In this document: one piece after another, positions 24,801 through 34,289 of the stretch
How the letters are laid out: each line of letters begins with the position of its first letter
Position numbering within the stretch: position 1 is the stretch's first letter
Assembly (NCBI RefSeq): GCF_029852145.1
Contig: NC_079979.1
Location: 3,210,501 to 3,274,500 of the forward strand
Reading direction: 5' to 3'
Source of the DNA: Microplitis mediator
Taxonomy: Eukaryota > Arthropoda > Insecta > Hymenoptera > Braconidae
Length of the DNA: 64,000 bases
Made by a program: the position numbers and the translations under genes
Notes under the pieces: model-generated
Told to the model about the DNA's origin: nothing
The model's database searches: none
What the model saw: only the letters and a program-made list of their open reading frames with translations

Positions 24801-25605
24801 ACAATTTCTGTACATAATTTACGAGGTAATGCTAGAGAGCTTCTTTAAAAATTTATTAATAATTCGCATATTTTAATAACAAAATCAGACAATTTTTTCG
24901 CTAACAAACCTTGTTTTTCCCCTTAAGTGTTCCAAAAATTCAAATTTTGAAAAATCTTCCCAGCGTTACCTGGGAGAAACTGTTATCTAATGAAAAAACT
25001 TTGAACCCTTGATTTCGGATGATCCAGCACTAAGTTATGATGGTCACCGCGATTCTACTTTTTTCTGAGGTGCGTCCGAGTAATTGCTACCATTGCTGTA
25101 TTTTTCAATATTTCTCCGTGAAAATTTCATTAAATATTCTTCGAACACCATACTTAAGTGTACCATTGGTTTGAATAAAGCGATTTTAACGGTGTCGTTA
25201 TAGAAAATTCTCAAAAAGATGTCTTTTTTTCTACGAATTAACGCTACCCTTCCCTTCAACTCACTTCGCTCGTGCGCCACTTGTGTCGCCAATACCAGCA
25301 TGCTGTAAAACCTTGTTTCAATCCTATGTATCGAACATAGTCCTTTTTCATGTAATTTAAAAGAGAAATCTTATTGACGCGAACGCGCGTTTTACGATTG
25401 AGTTTGTGGGCCTAACTTGATAGCTTATTTTATTATGTTACATACAACGTAATTTTTGTATGGGACGAAAAAAAATATCGATTTTATTTTGCACAGTCTA
25501 ATATATATAAATATATAGATTAGGAAATTGACTATAAGTAGTAATATTTTCAATATTTTCCAGTGTGTATATACACCCAGACAACATGATCAAAAAAATG
25601 GATAA
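21899..25605 (+). CDS. Small secreted peptide gene A (two coding exons)
   Basis: Acceptor TTATCTTTTACAG ends at 21863. The coding exon 21899-22000 has 34 codons, then donor ATA/GTAAGC. The last exon 25564-25605 follows acceptor TATTTTCCAG and ends in TAA. The junction is phase 0 and the product has 47 residues. Residues about 1-25 form a signal peptide: a hydrophobic core rich in Ile and Val, then QGSTEA before likely cleavage. The mature peptide is about 22 residues with two cysteines four residues apart, one contributed by each exon, a basic-aromatic middle and a polar tail. AATAAA lies at 25729. Length, frame, exon borders and stop match gene B, with about 80 percent identity in the first coding exon and no indels there, which supports a real gene. 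Transposons fill both introns. A venom, immune or signalling peptide is possible; I recognise no family. Confidence 0.72.
22067..23030 (+). mobile_element. AACTTCCCGC-family element in the large intron of gene A
   Basis: Left end AATCGGTCTATCAGTTGACC, then CCTGCGGGCCAG and AAAACTTCCCGCTGTTTTCG; right end TTCTTAGCGGGAAGTTAAAA. Between them are repeated stretches of about 170 bp (AACCGATTTTGATGG...GACGCG) and an ACATACGTACG microsatellite. The right two-thirds is repeated at 47690-48306. Short frames here are not conserved between copies. No transposase. Confidence 0.75.
23129..23868. mobile_element. Word MITE TTCCCATAATTATGGGAA, TA target
   Basis: Ends CACGGAAAGAAAATTATGG and CCATAATTTTCTTTCCGTG are inverted, with TA outside both (23127-23128, 23869-23870). 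The 740-bp interior is almost wholly made of GGAATGGTTCCCATAATTAT and its reverse, except for an A-rich centre at 23400-23580. It lies in the large intron of gene A. Confidence 0.85.
23869..25563. other. Rest of the gene A intron, repeat remnants only
   Basis: 24220-24365 resembles the palindromic-element arm. 25278-25335 (CTTGTGTCGCCAATACCAGCA) is an inverted partner of 20790-20845 (TGCTTGGATTGGCGACACAAG). Short frames between are unsupported. Confidence 0.45.
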
Positions 25606-25861
25606 CTTCTCTCATCAGATACAAGTGGAACTGTGAGTCAGCATTACCTGATCATACATGCACATGTGTAATAATGTATAATGTCTTTATAATGAAAATA
25701 TTCATAAAATATAATATAAATATTTATAAATAAATGAATTTAATAAACTAAGTGCATAGAAATTATTATGATAAATAAAAAAAAATGTTCTGTTCCCAGA
25801 AAATTCCTCTTTTGAAATTAATAATCTTCTTTCGAGAATTGTAGAAAATGTTGAAAAGAAA

Positions 25862-25910
25862 AAAAAATCGGTCTATCAGTTGACCCTGCGGGCCAGCCCC
25901 AAAACTTCCC
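25862..25910 (+). mobile_element. Left-end fragment of the AACTTCCCGC family
   Basis: Matches the first 45 bp of the element at 22067 (TCGGTCTATCAGTTGACC, CCTGCGGGCCAG, AAAACTTCCC). It marks the end of homology between the gene A and gene B units. Confidence 0.7.
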
Positions 25911-27704
25911 TGACTCTCATCCTGCTTGCACCTCAATCCTCAGCTTGTTCAATTTGAACTCTTACTCGCGACTCCTTTTTTCAAATCTTTCTTCTATACG
26001 TTAGTTCATAAGTCTATTGTTACAATTTTGTAAATATTGTTGTAGTTGGTTATGGTACTAAATAATATACTATCCTATGTATAATTTGTTGAGAATAAAT
26101 GAACACTTAGTTTAAATGTAGCAGAGTAAACTTTCACACATACCTTATTATCGTGCCTTATCATATCCGTGAAGCAAAACCGAAATGGTCGTTTATCGAT
26201 CAGTGGTTAATAACTTGTCAAAAAGCAAATGTCGTCTTGTGTTCCTCAATATCGTTTGATTACGAGGGTCATAAACAAACGCATTCAAATTCATAATCAC
26301 ATTCCTGTCAAGTCCATTTCAGCCGTTCTTAAAAACAAACTTTCCTATTATCACAAGAGTCAACCCAAGTCAAAATTATACAACTGATTTGAACCTCCAA
26401 ATCCTACACGAGGGTAAGGAGGCTCAAATCATCTTTCCAGAATATGAAGATTCGTACATTGAAACAGTGATTTGAACCTAAACTTAGTAACTTTGTCCAC
26501 TTTTACCAAGTTTAGATTCAAACCACCTTTTTAAAAAGATAAAACAAGCCTTCAGAGCCTTAATTTGTAGAGTGAGAAAGACTCTCATAAGATCACGTAC
26601 AATTGATAAAGAAAAAGATGGGAAAAGGGGACCACGAATTACAAATGTCTACCATGATCGACAAAAATTTGAAATATAAAATTCTACAAATTATTTTTTA
26701 ATAATAAATGTATTATTGTAAGATTAGAAATAATAAAATGTGAATGATTAATAATAATAATTAAATTTATGCGAATAGTATTCGAATAGCATAGTACTAA
26801 GTGATTTGAAATTGAGCTTGAATTACTAGAACCTTTGACTTATTGGTATATGATTGATAATTAATTATTTTATGTGGACAATAAATCTGAATGATGTATT
26901 GAAAAACGGAAACTTCCAATAAATTGGAAAATAACTGCTGAAAAATAATCTGTTGACGCCGGGACTCTAAACCGAGACCGACCGAATATGAAGCATGACT
27001 GCTGCCACATTGCTACTCGAGCGTTCACTTTGAGTTAGAAATATCTTTATTCAATTAGAATGCAGCTGTTATTGCAACAATAATCTTATGCTACAGAATT
27101 GAGCTCATTCAGAGTAGCACATTAAAAGTATGACCGGCCTTGAAGTGTTTAAACATCTTTTTAAATAGGTGATTTACTTCTTCGTTTGCTTTTTAAGAGC
27201 AATCAGGACTTGAATAGCATTTTAAAATTTATGGTAGGTCAAGAAGGGTTAAAAGACAATTTTAAAAAAGTTATTTACTTCTTCATACGCTATTTCTAAG
27301 ACATTAAGGACTTAAATAACATATTAAATGCAGTGCCAAGTCCAACATCAAAAGACCTGAGGCTTTTGAGGCTCAATCTACTTTTTTCATTTTGACTTGG
27401 GAATAATTCTTGACACTTAATGTATTTCGAATGAGGAGTACAATCAATTTGACTGTTCTATGACAGCTGATTCTCGGCAAGTGATCATAAATATAAAAAG
27501 TTGAATTATGTAAATTAGTTGTCAATTAAAATCGATTGATGATCCATTCTCGATGGGACCAGATGTCAGTGGAATCGATTCGTAGGGATCACTCGTCATA
27601 GTATAAAATTGTCGGGATCAGTTGATGGCAAACCTAATCTAACAATGTTGTATCAGTATCTATTTATTATTACCTTTATTATTTTTTATGAACTAAAATA
27701 AAAT
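25911..27704. other. Intergenic DNA with local repeats, no gene
   Basis: 26380-26560 repeats GATTTGAACCT and its complement. 27150-27345 is a two-unit tandem repeat of about 107 bp (TTTACTTCTTCRTWYGCT...AAGGACTT). Nothing else is recognisable. Confidence 0.5.
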
Positions 27705-27880
27705 AAAAAATCTGTCTATCGATTGACCCTGCGGGCCAGCCCTAAAACTTCTCGCTGTTTTCGAGCTCCTCGAACTCGAAAACTTCGTTGCGAATATATT
27801 TTTGAGCTCTTCGAGCTCGAAAATATTTTTGTATGCTATTTATTTCGAAGAAAACCGTTTGTTTACATTACTTTCTCCCA
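27705..27880 (+). mobile_element. AACTTCCCGC-family fragment cutting a LINE ORF1
   Basis: CTGTCTATCGATTGACC, CCTGCGGGCCAG and GAGCTCGAAAA words as at 22067. Its right border at about 27880 replaces the 3' continuation of the - strand LINE ORF1. Confidence 0.65.
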
Positions 27881-28517
27881 CCTTTGAGCACGACGCTTAG
27901 CGTCAAGAATATGATCACGAACCTGAGATAACTTTAAATTCAAGATAAATAAATGAGTGCAGGGTTTAGAATTTGGCCCATCAGACATTCGTTTGCTTTT
28001 TAATTCATGCATATTCAGGACGTCATTTAATAAATTAGAGACTTGAAGTTTACTGAAAATCTGATTTTTAATTTCCTCTGGTGACAGATTTAAAATGACT
28101 TGATTTGGTACACCTGAAATTAGTAGTTTGGAAGAATATTCAGTTGACACAGCTTTATGAGGGACGCGATCAGACGTAATTGTGTCCTAAGTAGAGTTTA
28201 TAAGAGTAATAGCAGTGATATTTTCATCACACTTTTTAACTACCGTCTTTATATTGTCAGCAGAGGATTGTTGAGTGGCAGTAACTTTTGCCAATGAGAT
28301 ATTCATAGCAGATAGATCACTGGATAACTTAGGGAACATTCATAAATTACGTAACACATTTTAAGGGGGGGAGGGGTTTTTCAACTTGTTATGCATTGTT
28401 ACATTGAGGGGGGGGTCTCAATATAACATATGTTACGTAACAAAAATTTAATTATATTGCTTAGATTAAAAATTGAAAAAAAATTTCTAATTATACTCTT
28501 ATAATTATATTTAATTA

Positions 28518-29563
28518 TTGAGATATAATTCGGTAAATATCCGACCTAGCAGTCAAATTTACGATCTTGAGTGTCCATCCATTGTTCAAGAAATACAAAA
28601 TAGAACATGTTCATTTTGTAAATTATATTTTGCATCAAAAAAAAAAAAAATTTGCAAACACATCAAAAAGTGCTGCATCCTAAAATACCACTTGATTCAT
28701 CTAGAGTCCGTTCTTATCATAAGACTATCAACAGACGTGAAAAAGAAGCAAATATTTAAATCGGGTTTACTTTTAAACAAACAGAAAACACTAAAGCTAA
28801 CAATATAACTTTATTTTATGTTCTTAGGTTCTATGTGTGATTAATAATAATGAATTTGATGACGTGGAATGGATAGATGTTGATGATATAGAGGAAGACG
28901 GCACCACTTTCCGTGTAAAAAAAATTCATTCCAAAAAGATTCCAAAAAAGTTCCGCACGTGGAACTTCTAAAAGTGAGACAGATTAGAACTTCGAATGGA
29001 ACTTTTTTGGAACGTTAGTAATTTTGATAGTAAAAAAAAGTTTTTATGAGCAAATTTAGAGTCAAAAAAGGACGTTCTTGGAACTTTTTTGGAAGTTATC
29101 ATGGAATTTTTTTTTGTTCTATAAAAAATTCAAAAGTAGATTTTTGAACTATTTTGGCATGTTTCTAGAATGTCTTTAGTCTTCAAAAGATGCAAAAGTA
29201 GTGATATTGGAAAGTTTTTGGAACGCCTTTTTTAGTCCATAAAAAAGTCAAAAATGGTGATTCTGGGGCTTATTTGGAAAGTCCATATAAAACTCCAAAA
29301 ACGTCCTTTTTTGACTCTAAATTTGCTCATAAAAACTTTATTTTTTACTATCAAAATTACTAATATTCCAAAAAAGTTCCATTCGAAGTTCTAATCTGTC
29401 TCATGTTTAGAAGTTCCACATGCGGAACTTTTTTGGAATCTTTTTGGAACGAATTTTTTTTACACTGGTTTTTGAATTAGATAATTCAAAAATCCCTGCA
29501 ATTGACTCGATAAACGACTGGATCAAACCTAGTTGGGAAGATGATTTTGCCCAAAAGAAATGA
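28518..29563 (+). pseudogene. Remnant of a zinc-finger transposon protein
   Basis: 28518-28808 encodes CSFCKLYFASKKKKICKHIK then KC, a Cys/His cluster like a single zinc finger. After TTTATGTTCTTAG, a possible acceptor, an acidic stretch (NNNEFDDVEWIDVDDIEE) runs to about 28903. The frame resumes after the inner MITE with IKPSWEDDFAQKK and a stop at 29561-29563. The pieces look like the N- or C-terminal part of a transposon protein whose catalytic region is gone. Identity beyond this is not clear. Confidence 0.4.
28913..29467. mobile_element. Word MITE GGAACTTTTTTGGAA
   Basis: Inverted ends GTGTAAAAAAAATTCATTCC and its near-complement ending TTTTTACACTG. The arms are over 90 bp (AAAAAGTTCCGCACGTGGAA), and the interior is rich in TTTTTGGAACTTT words. 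It interrupts the coding remnant of the element at 28332, the third level of nesting here. Confidence 0.75.
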
Positions 29564-30242
29564 ACGTTAATTTTTCATAATATTACTTCTTTAGTTTATA
29601 AACTAAATATGTAGCAATTGTTTTGTGCAATAAATTTAAATTTAAATAATTCAAGACCTTTTTCTGTTGAGACACAATGATTATGTTACGTAACAAATCC
29701 TTTAGGGGTAGGGAGTCTGGTAATTTGTTACGATTTGTTACATACCAGGGGGGGGAGTCTAAAAAATATTAAAAATGTGTTACGTAATTTATGAATGTTC
29801 CCTTAGTGACATCAGCAGTGTTTGTGTTTGAAGACTCAGTTAATTTTCTGATGTCATCATTATGCTTGTTCAAAACTTGGGATACATTACGAATCTCTAT
29901 GCTATTATTAAATGACATTTCTAATAGTAAGTTTATCTTTTGATCAACTGTGTTATTTGTCCAATTTGGATTATCGAGAAGAGATGCATGCGTTGGTACA
30001 CTGGTAAGAGATGCTGGTGAAGCAAAGACATTATTATCAGCCATAGCTGCGACCAATGGAGTTTTTGGTGACGAGTCAAGAGATTTTTAGCTGGATAATG
30101 TAGAACGATTTCTTGAAATTGAAAGACTCGATGGCTTATTAATGATGGATCGAGGCTCAGTTCGAGATTTAATTCGATTCAGTTGATTCGATTCGATTTA
30201 GGTAATGCAAAAGATTTACCACAACAATAAGTCGGAGGGTTA

Positions 30243-30775
30243 TTTTTAAGAATAAAAAAATAGTCTTCTGACCGATTTTAAGAGCTTGACATTAAAATAA
30301 AAATAACTAGAAAACAATGTAGAACTCGAAAAAACTTTATTAAAAATATCTTCTAGGGGATAAAATTGCCTACAAAAAAGGTCGAATGATATTTTGTAAT
30401 AGGTCTAATAGTTTCGCCGGAAAAGTAAGAAATCTCAAAATTTAATATGAATTCGACTTCAACCTCAAATAACTTTCAAACAAATAGATTCCTCAAAAAA
30501 TGATATGAATCTTTTTTTGTAGAGCATTTAATTCCCTACAAAAATATGCCTGCCAATTATTTCTATGACGCATTGTTAGCTACTTATAAAAATCAGAAGA
30601 CGTAAAAAAAATTTTTTCCATGTTATTGTTATGGAAAATAGAAAAGTGCGATGAGTAACCTCTTAATGTTAATATTAAAAGCTCTTATTTTTACAGGCGT
30701 CTTTTTTTATGTAAATTAAACTTTTGAACCTGTTCCCGAGAAAAAAAAAATTTGTTATTTTTTGATCACCCTAGT
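30243..30775. mobile_element. Half copy of the palindromic element family
   Basis: AAAATAACTAGAAAACAATG, ATAGTTTCGCCGGAAAAGTA and ending CACCCTAGTA match the right arm of the element at 13976-14984. Only one arm is present, so this is a broken or half-size relative. Confidence 0.65.
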
Positions 30776-31595
30776 AAATATAACCTCAACATAAAGAATA
30801 TCAAGTACATTTATGTAAATAATTTTAAATTATATATTGAAACGTAACATTTTTTATTACTCGATTGAACCCAATAATTACGCAAAAATTCTAACTCAAT
30901 CAAATTACTCAATTACTCAATACTCGAATTAAACAAAATCGGGCTACGTTAAACTTCGCCTACCGATCTCCCCTCTCATCCTCTCCAGATCCTGACGGGC
31001 GCTAGCCGACTTTTATTTCCCCGGTATCGGCAACTGGTCTAAACATACACGTAAATTAGAACCTAAATATCTAAATCCTTTGGAGATGAGAGACGTGAGC
31101 GGTGGTAGTAGCATGTCCTGGTACGCTCAGTATACTAGGTTGTGGAGAGAGGGTCGTGGTTCTTTGTGACGCGAAAGAAGCCGATTAATCAAACAAATAT
31201 TAAAATCAAGTAAAGAAAAGAGAACCAAATAAAATACCGTAAAGATGACGCGAGAATGATCCAGGGGCCCAAAAGGCCCGCGGTTTGGTACTCTCGGTCC
31301 ATCACACAAATAAATACCTGGGCAAGACTTCGGGAACCTCTTGACGACGACGAATCACAAAACTTGACCCACTATTAGATAAAATATAAAATAAAATAAA
31401 TAATGCGGTGATTCGTGGCAACAATCATCACGACAAACGGCTCCAAAAGCACCATACACAGAGCCACTGGCTCCAAAACGATGACAGTAGGCAAGGGTTG
31501 CGATCGAGGTCCACCTTGGCGACTCTCCGACTCATTACCGCTTGCTTCCAGACTCAAAAAATGCGGAATGAGGTCTGTCTTCCGAAAATGGCCAA
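30776..31595. other. No gene supported
   Basis: 30780-30950 is AT-rich. 30950-31595 is GC-richer with several short overlapping frames but no motif or splice structure I can defend. It may be the 3' part of the BEL-like element that follows on the - strand. Confidence 0.35.
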
Positions 31596-31906
31596 TTATT
31601 GTATTCCGGAATTGATAATAAAAAGGGCTTTATAGGATGATAGAAATTTACGATTGAAAATTAACCCACATCTTAATTTCAGTGGAAATATAACGAAAAT
31701 TAGACTTGAGTCTCGAATCAAGAATAAATTTGGAATAGATCTGACTACTTCTGAACCGTTAGGTGATGTGATCGGTGGTAAGAAATGTAAAAATGAAGAC
31801 AAAAGGCGAGGCGACACAATGGAGAAGACTTGTTCCTTATTTATCCTTGCGGTCATTGTTCTTTTCAGGGTGCTCATAGAGAAAGGGGGTGAACTCCCAC
31901 CAGGTA

Positions 31907-32206
31907 TTAAAAATTACTTGCAAGCGTAAGTGTTCTAGTTTTGAGGAACCAATGTCGGCGATAGTATGATCTCTGCAGGATCTGCTGTCCTTCCTCCTCT
32001 TGAAGTTTGGCCACCGCCATGGTCAGGGCGTCATGGTTCAGTGAAAACTTTTCCCACTGTTCACGAAGCAGTGACCGACGCGCCTCGACACGGTGGCGGT
32101 TGACGTTCTCAGTGCCAATGGAGGTGAGGTTTCTGGAGAAATCCTTGATAAATGTACGAATCTCACCCTGCTGGTCAACACGGAAGTAGACGTGCTCAAT
32201 CCTCAT
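31907..32206 (-). pseudogene. N-terminal gag-like fragment of a BEL/Pao-type retroelement
   Basis: A 99-codon frame starting MRIEHVYFRV, charged and helical (EARRSLLREQWEKFS, AKLQEEEGQQ), as expected for the start of a BEL/Pao gag. Directly upstream on the - strand, 32226-32248 reads AACATTTGGTCC then TTTGAGCCGGATT. LTRs of this group are typically followed by TTTGGTCC..GAGCCGGAT. The frame stops at 31907 and no protease or polymerase follows, so the element is truncated. Confidence 0.5.
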
Positions 32207-32246
32207 GTTGAATAATCACCAATCCGGCTCAAAGGACCAAATGTTC

Positions 32247-33850
32247 GGGTGAGAACTAAAAATAATTGATTTATAAATTTATTGGTGTTTATTAATAAAT
32301 TTATTATTACTGAGTTTATATTTAAGAACAGATTATATTGTATTTTGACTGTTGCAAACTCAGAGTGGATGTTAGAGTAGTGGACTGTATTGGATGACTC
32401 TGGTACTGGTGATGGTTTCAACAGGACAGTTGAAACAATCCCGTGGCTGATGATCTCGCTGTGTCTAGCTTGGCAGGGTCAAGCTGCTGCTGACGTGATC
32501 TGGCGGTCTCGGAAATGGTGCAGGATTCTGGGTCTTAGACTGGAGACTCACAGCGCTCGTTCAAACCCGTACTTTGCTCGTTCACCTCGTAGTTTCTCGT
32601 TCGCAGTGATTAAGCAGCAGCTGTTGGGAATAATGTGTCGTTAATGGCTTGCTCGGATGTTTTAGAAAGATAGCTGCAGATCAGCTTAGGAGTCAGAAGA
32701 TGATGCTGGAGTTCTCGCACGCTACGCATAGGCGTTGCAAGAGACTCTAACAGAGCGCAGTTAGATTATAGCTTAAGTAGACAGGTGCACGGTCACAAGA
32801 ATATCTCAAGCTTCGTTTCTCATCTAGCCGATCCATCACAACCACTGACGGGTCACCAAGGCGGTGTCCCGGTCGCAAAGAACCAGGGACCGTTCTGGGT
32901 AAGGCCTTGGTGAAAGCTGGGGGTAGGTCAGTCATTGTGATGCAATCGGTAAGAACAGGCAGATGATGCTGTCTGCTAGGGCATCTGACAGTTCACCAGG
33001 AGATGCCCCGGCCGCAGGTGAGCCGGGACCAGACACTGGAAGAGCTTATGACGGACTGAGAGAGGTTAGATGCGGACTAGCCAGACGAGAATCCAGTAGG
33101 TACCTCTCGAAACTCTCATCTAGCCAATCCACCACAACGACTGACGGGTCGCCAAGGCGGTGTCCCGGTCGCGGAGAACCAAGGACCAGTCTGGGGTAAG
33201 GCCTTGGCGAACACTGGGGGCAGGTCAGCTATTGTGGTGCGCTCGGTAAGGAGAGAATACCCGAAAGGAATCTTCAGAGTAGATGTGGTCCGCTATAACT
33301 ACTGACGAGTCACAAGGTGGTGCCTCGGTCGCAAGTGAACCGGGACCAGACTCAGGGAGACTTTGTGACGAACTGGCAAAAGGTCAGTTATTATAGCGCG
33401 ACCCACTTAGAGCGTCAGAGTATTGACAACATGCGAGAGAGAATAGCAATTTAATCTGTGTACATACCAAAAATAACCCAGGTTGTAATTTACTTAGACC
33501 TGAGTTTGGTGGTGGAGTGCTGGTAGTCTGCAGCTGGGTATCACGGTCACATCAGTGCGGGGTGAGCTGATGCAGATGAAAGATGACCACGAGCTGCTGA
33601 GTACTCTGGACGCTGCGTACTTGTTTCTTGATGGTAATGATTGCTGGCTAAACTAGGATTAGTTGGAACTGAACGATTATTACTTTCACTGTGTTTAAGA
33701 AAGGATTGAGTAAACTGATATTTGTAAACTGCTGCGAAGCTGGTCAGGAAAATTGACAAGTTCGGAAACACTCGATGTGCTCGATGCGAGAGGTCAGAGA
33801 AAGACTGACTGGTAACAACAGCAACGAGTTGGTGCAGACTGCCAGTATGC
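32247..33850 (-). mobile_element. LTR of the BEL/Pao-like element with internal tandem repeats
   Basis: The LTR 3' end is inferred at 32247 (CACCCGAACA before TTTGGTCC). AATAAA-type signals lie just inside on the - strand (32270-32310). 32820-33410 contains four diverged repeats of about 120-190 bp carrying ACTGACGGGTCRCCAAGGCG, GTCCCGGTCGC and GGACCAG. The 5' LTR border on the right was not identified; 33850 is a guess. A second AACATTTGGTCGCCAGA junction on the - strand at about 33976 suggests another LTR end next to it. Confidence 0.45.
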
Positions 33851-34289
33851 TAAAAAAAAGGTTCAAAAAACTGGTTTGGAAGTTTCTCGAGTTTTCCATT
33901 TTCCTAAGAGCGTGAGAAAGTTCTGTAAAATTATTTATAATAAAAATTTATGTATAAAAAAAGGGAACGAAATCTGGCGACCAAATGTTCGCGTAGAAGA
34001 GCTGCGTATGCGGGTGAAAGGCTCACGCTGTGTACGGAAAGGATCAACTTTTATGGCCCCGAACCCGGGACGGTCATAAAAGTAGGTACACGGGCGATGT
34101 TGCGACTAGCGCAGAGCTGAAATATTTAGTTTAAAGAGAAAGAATTATAATTATGAATATTTTATTTTATTTCTGACAATGCACAGTTGTTAGTTTCTTG
34201 TAACAATTATTTAATTAATTTTTTGATGTATCAATTTTCAACAACTATCATCAAAAGATCATGAAAAAAATCATAAGCTTTCTCTGCCT

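Larger units (their letters stand above)
28332..29802 (+). mobile_element. DNA transposon with TTA duplication, inserted in LINE ORF1
   Basis: Inverted ends GGGAACATTCATAAATTACG and its reverse, about 35 bp, are flanked by TTA on each side (28329-28331 and 29803-29805). Inside the ends are GGGGGGGAGGGG-type G runs and TTACGTAAC palindromes. A 3-bp TTA duplication is what PIF/Harbinger-type elements make, but the superfamily is not proven here. It keeps only coding remnants (next entry) and is itself split by a MITE at 28913. Confidence 0.8.
27863..30215 (-). pseudogene. Non-LTR retrotransposon ORF1 (gag-like), interrupted
   Basis: Two - strand open stretches (30056-29769 and 28150-27863) belong to one reading frame split by the DNA transposon at 28332-29802. 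Removing the insert and one TTA copy leaves the frame continuous, apart from a TAG between the second stretch and the junction; another TAG lies upstream near 30088. The product starts with a Ser/Thr/Pro-rich part. A heptad-like helical region follows, then KLLISGVPNQ, which resembles the start of the RRM-like domain of LINE ORF1 proteins. The 3' part is lost at 27880, and no reverse transcriptase is nearby. Clade not determined (CR1, Jockey or L2-like would fit). Confidence 0.6.
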
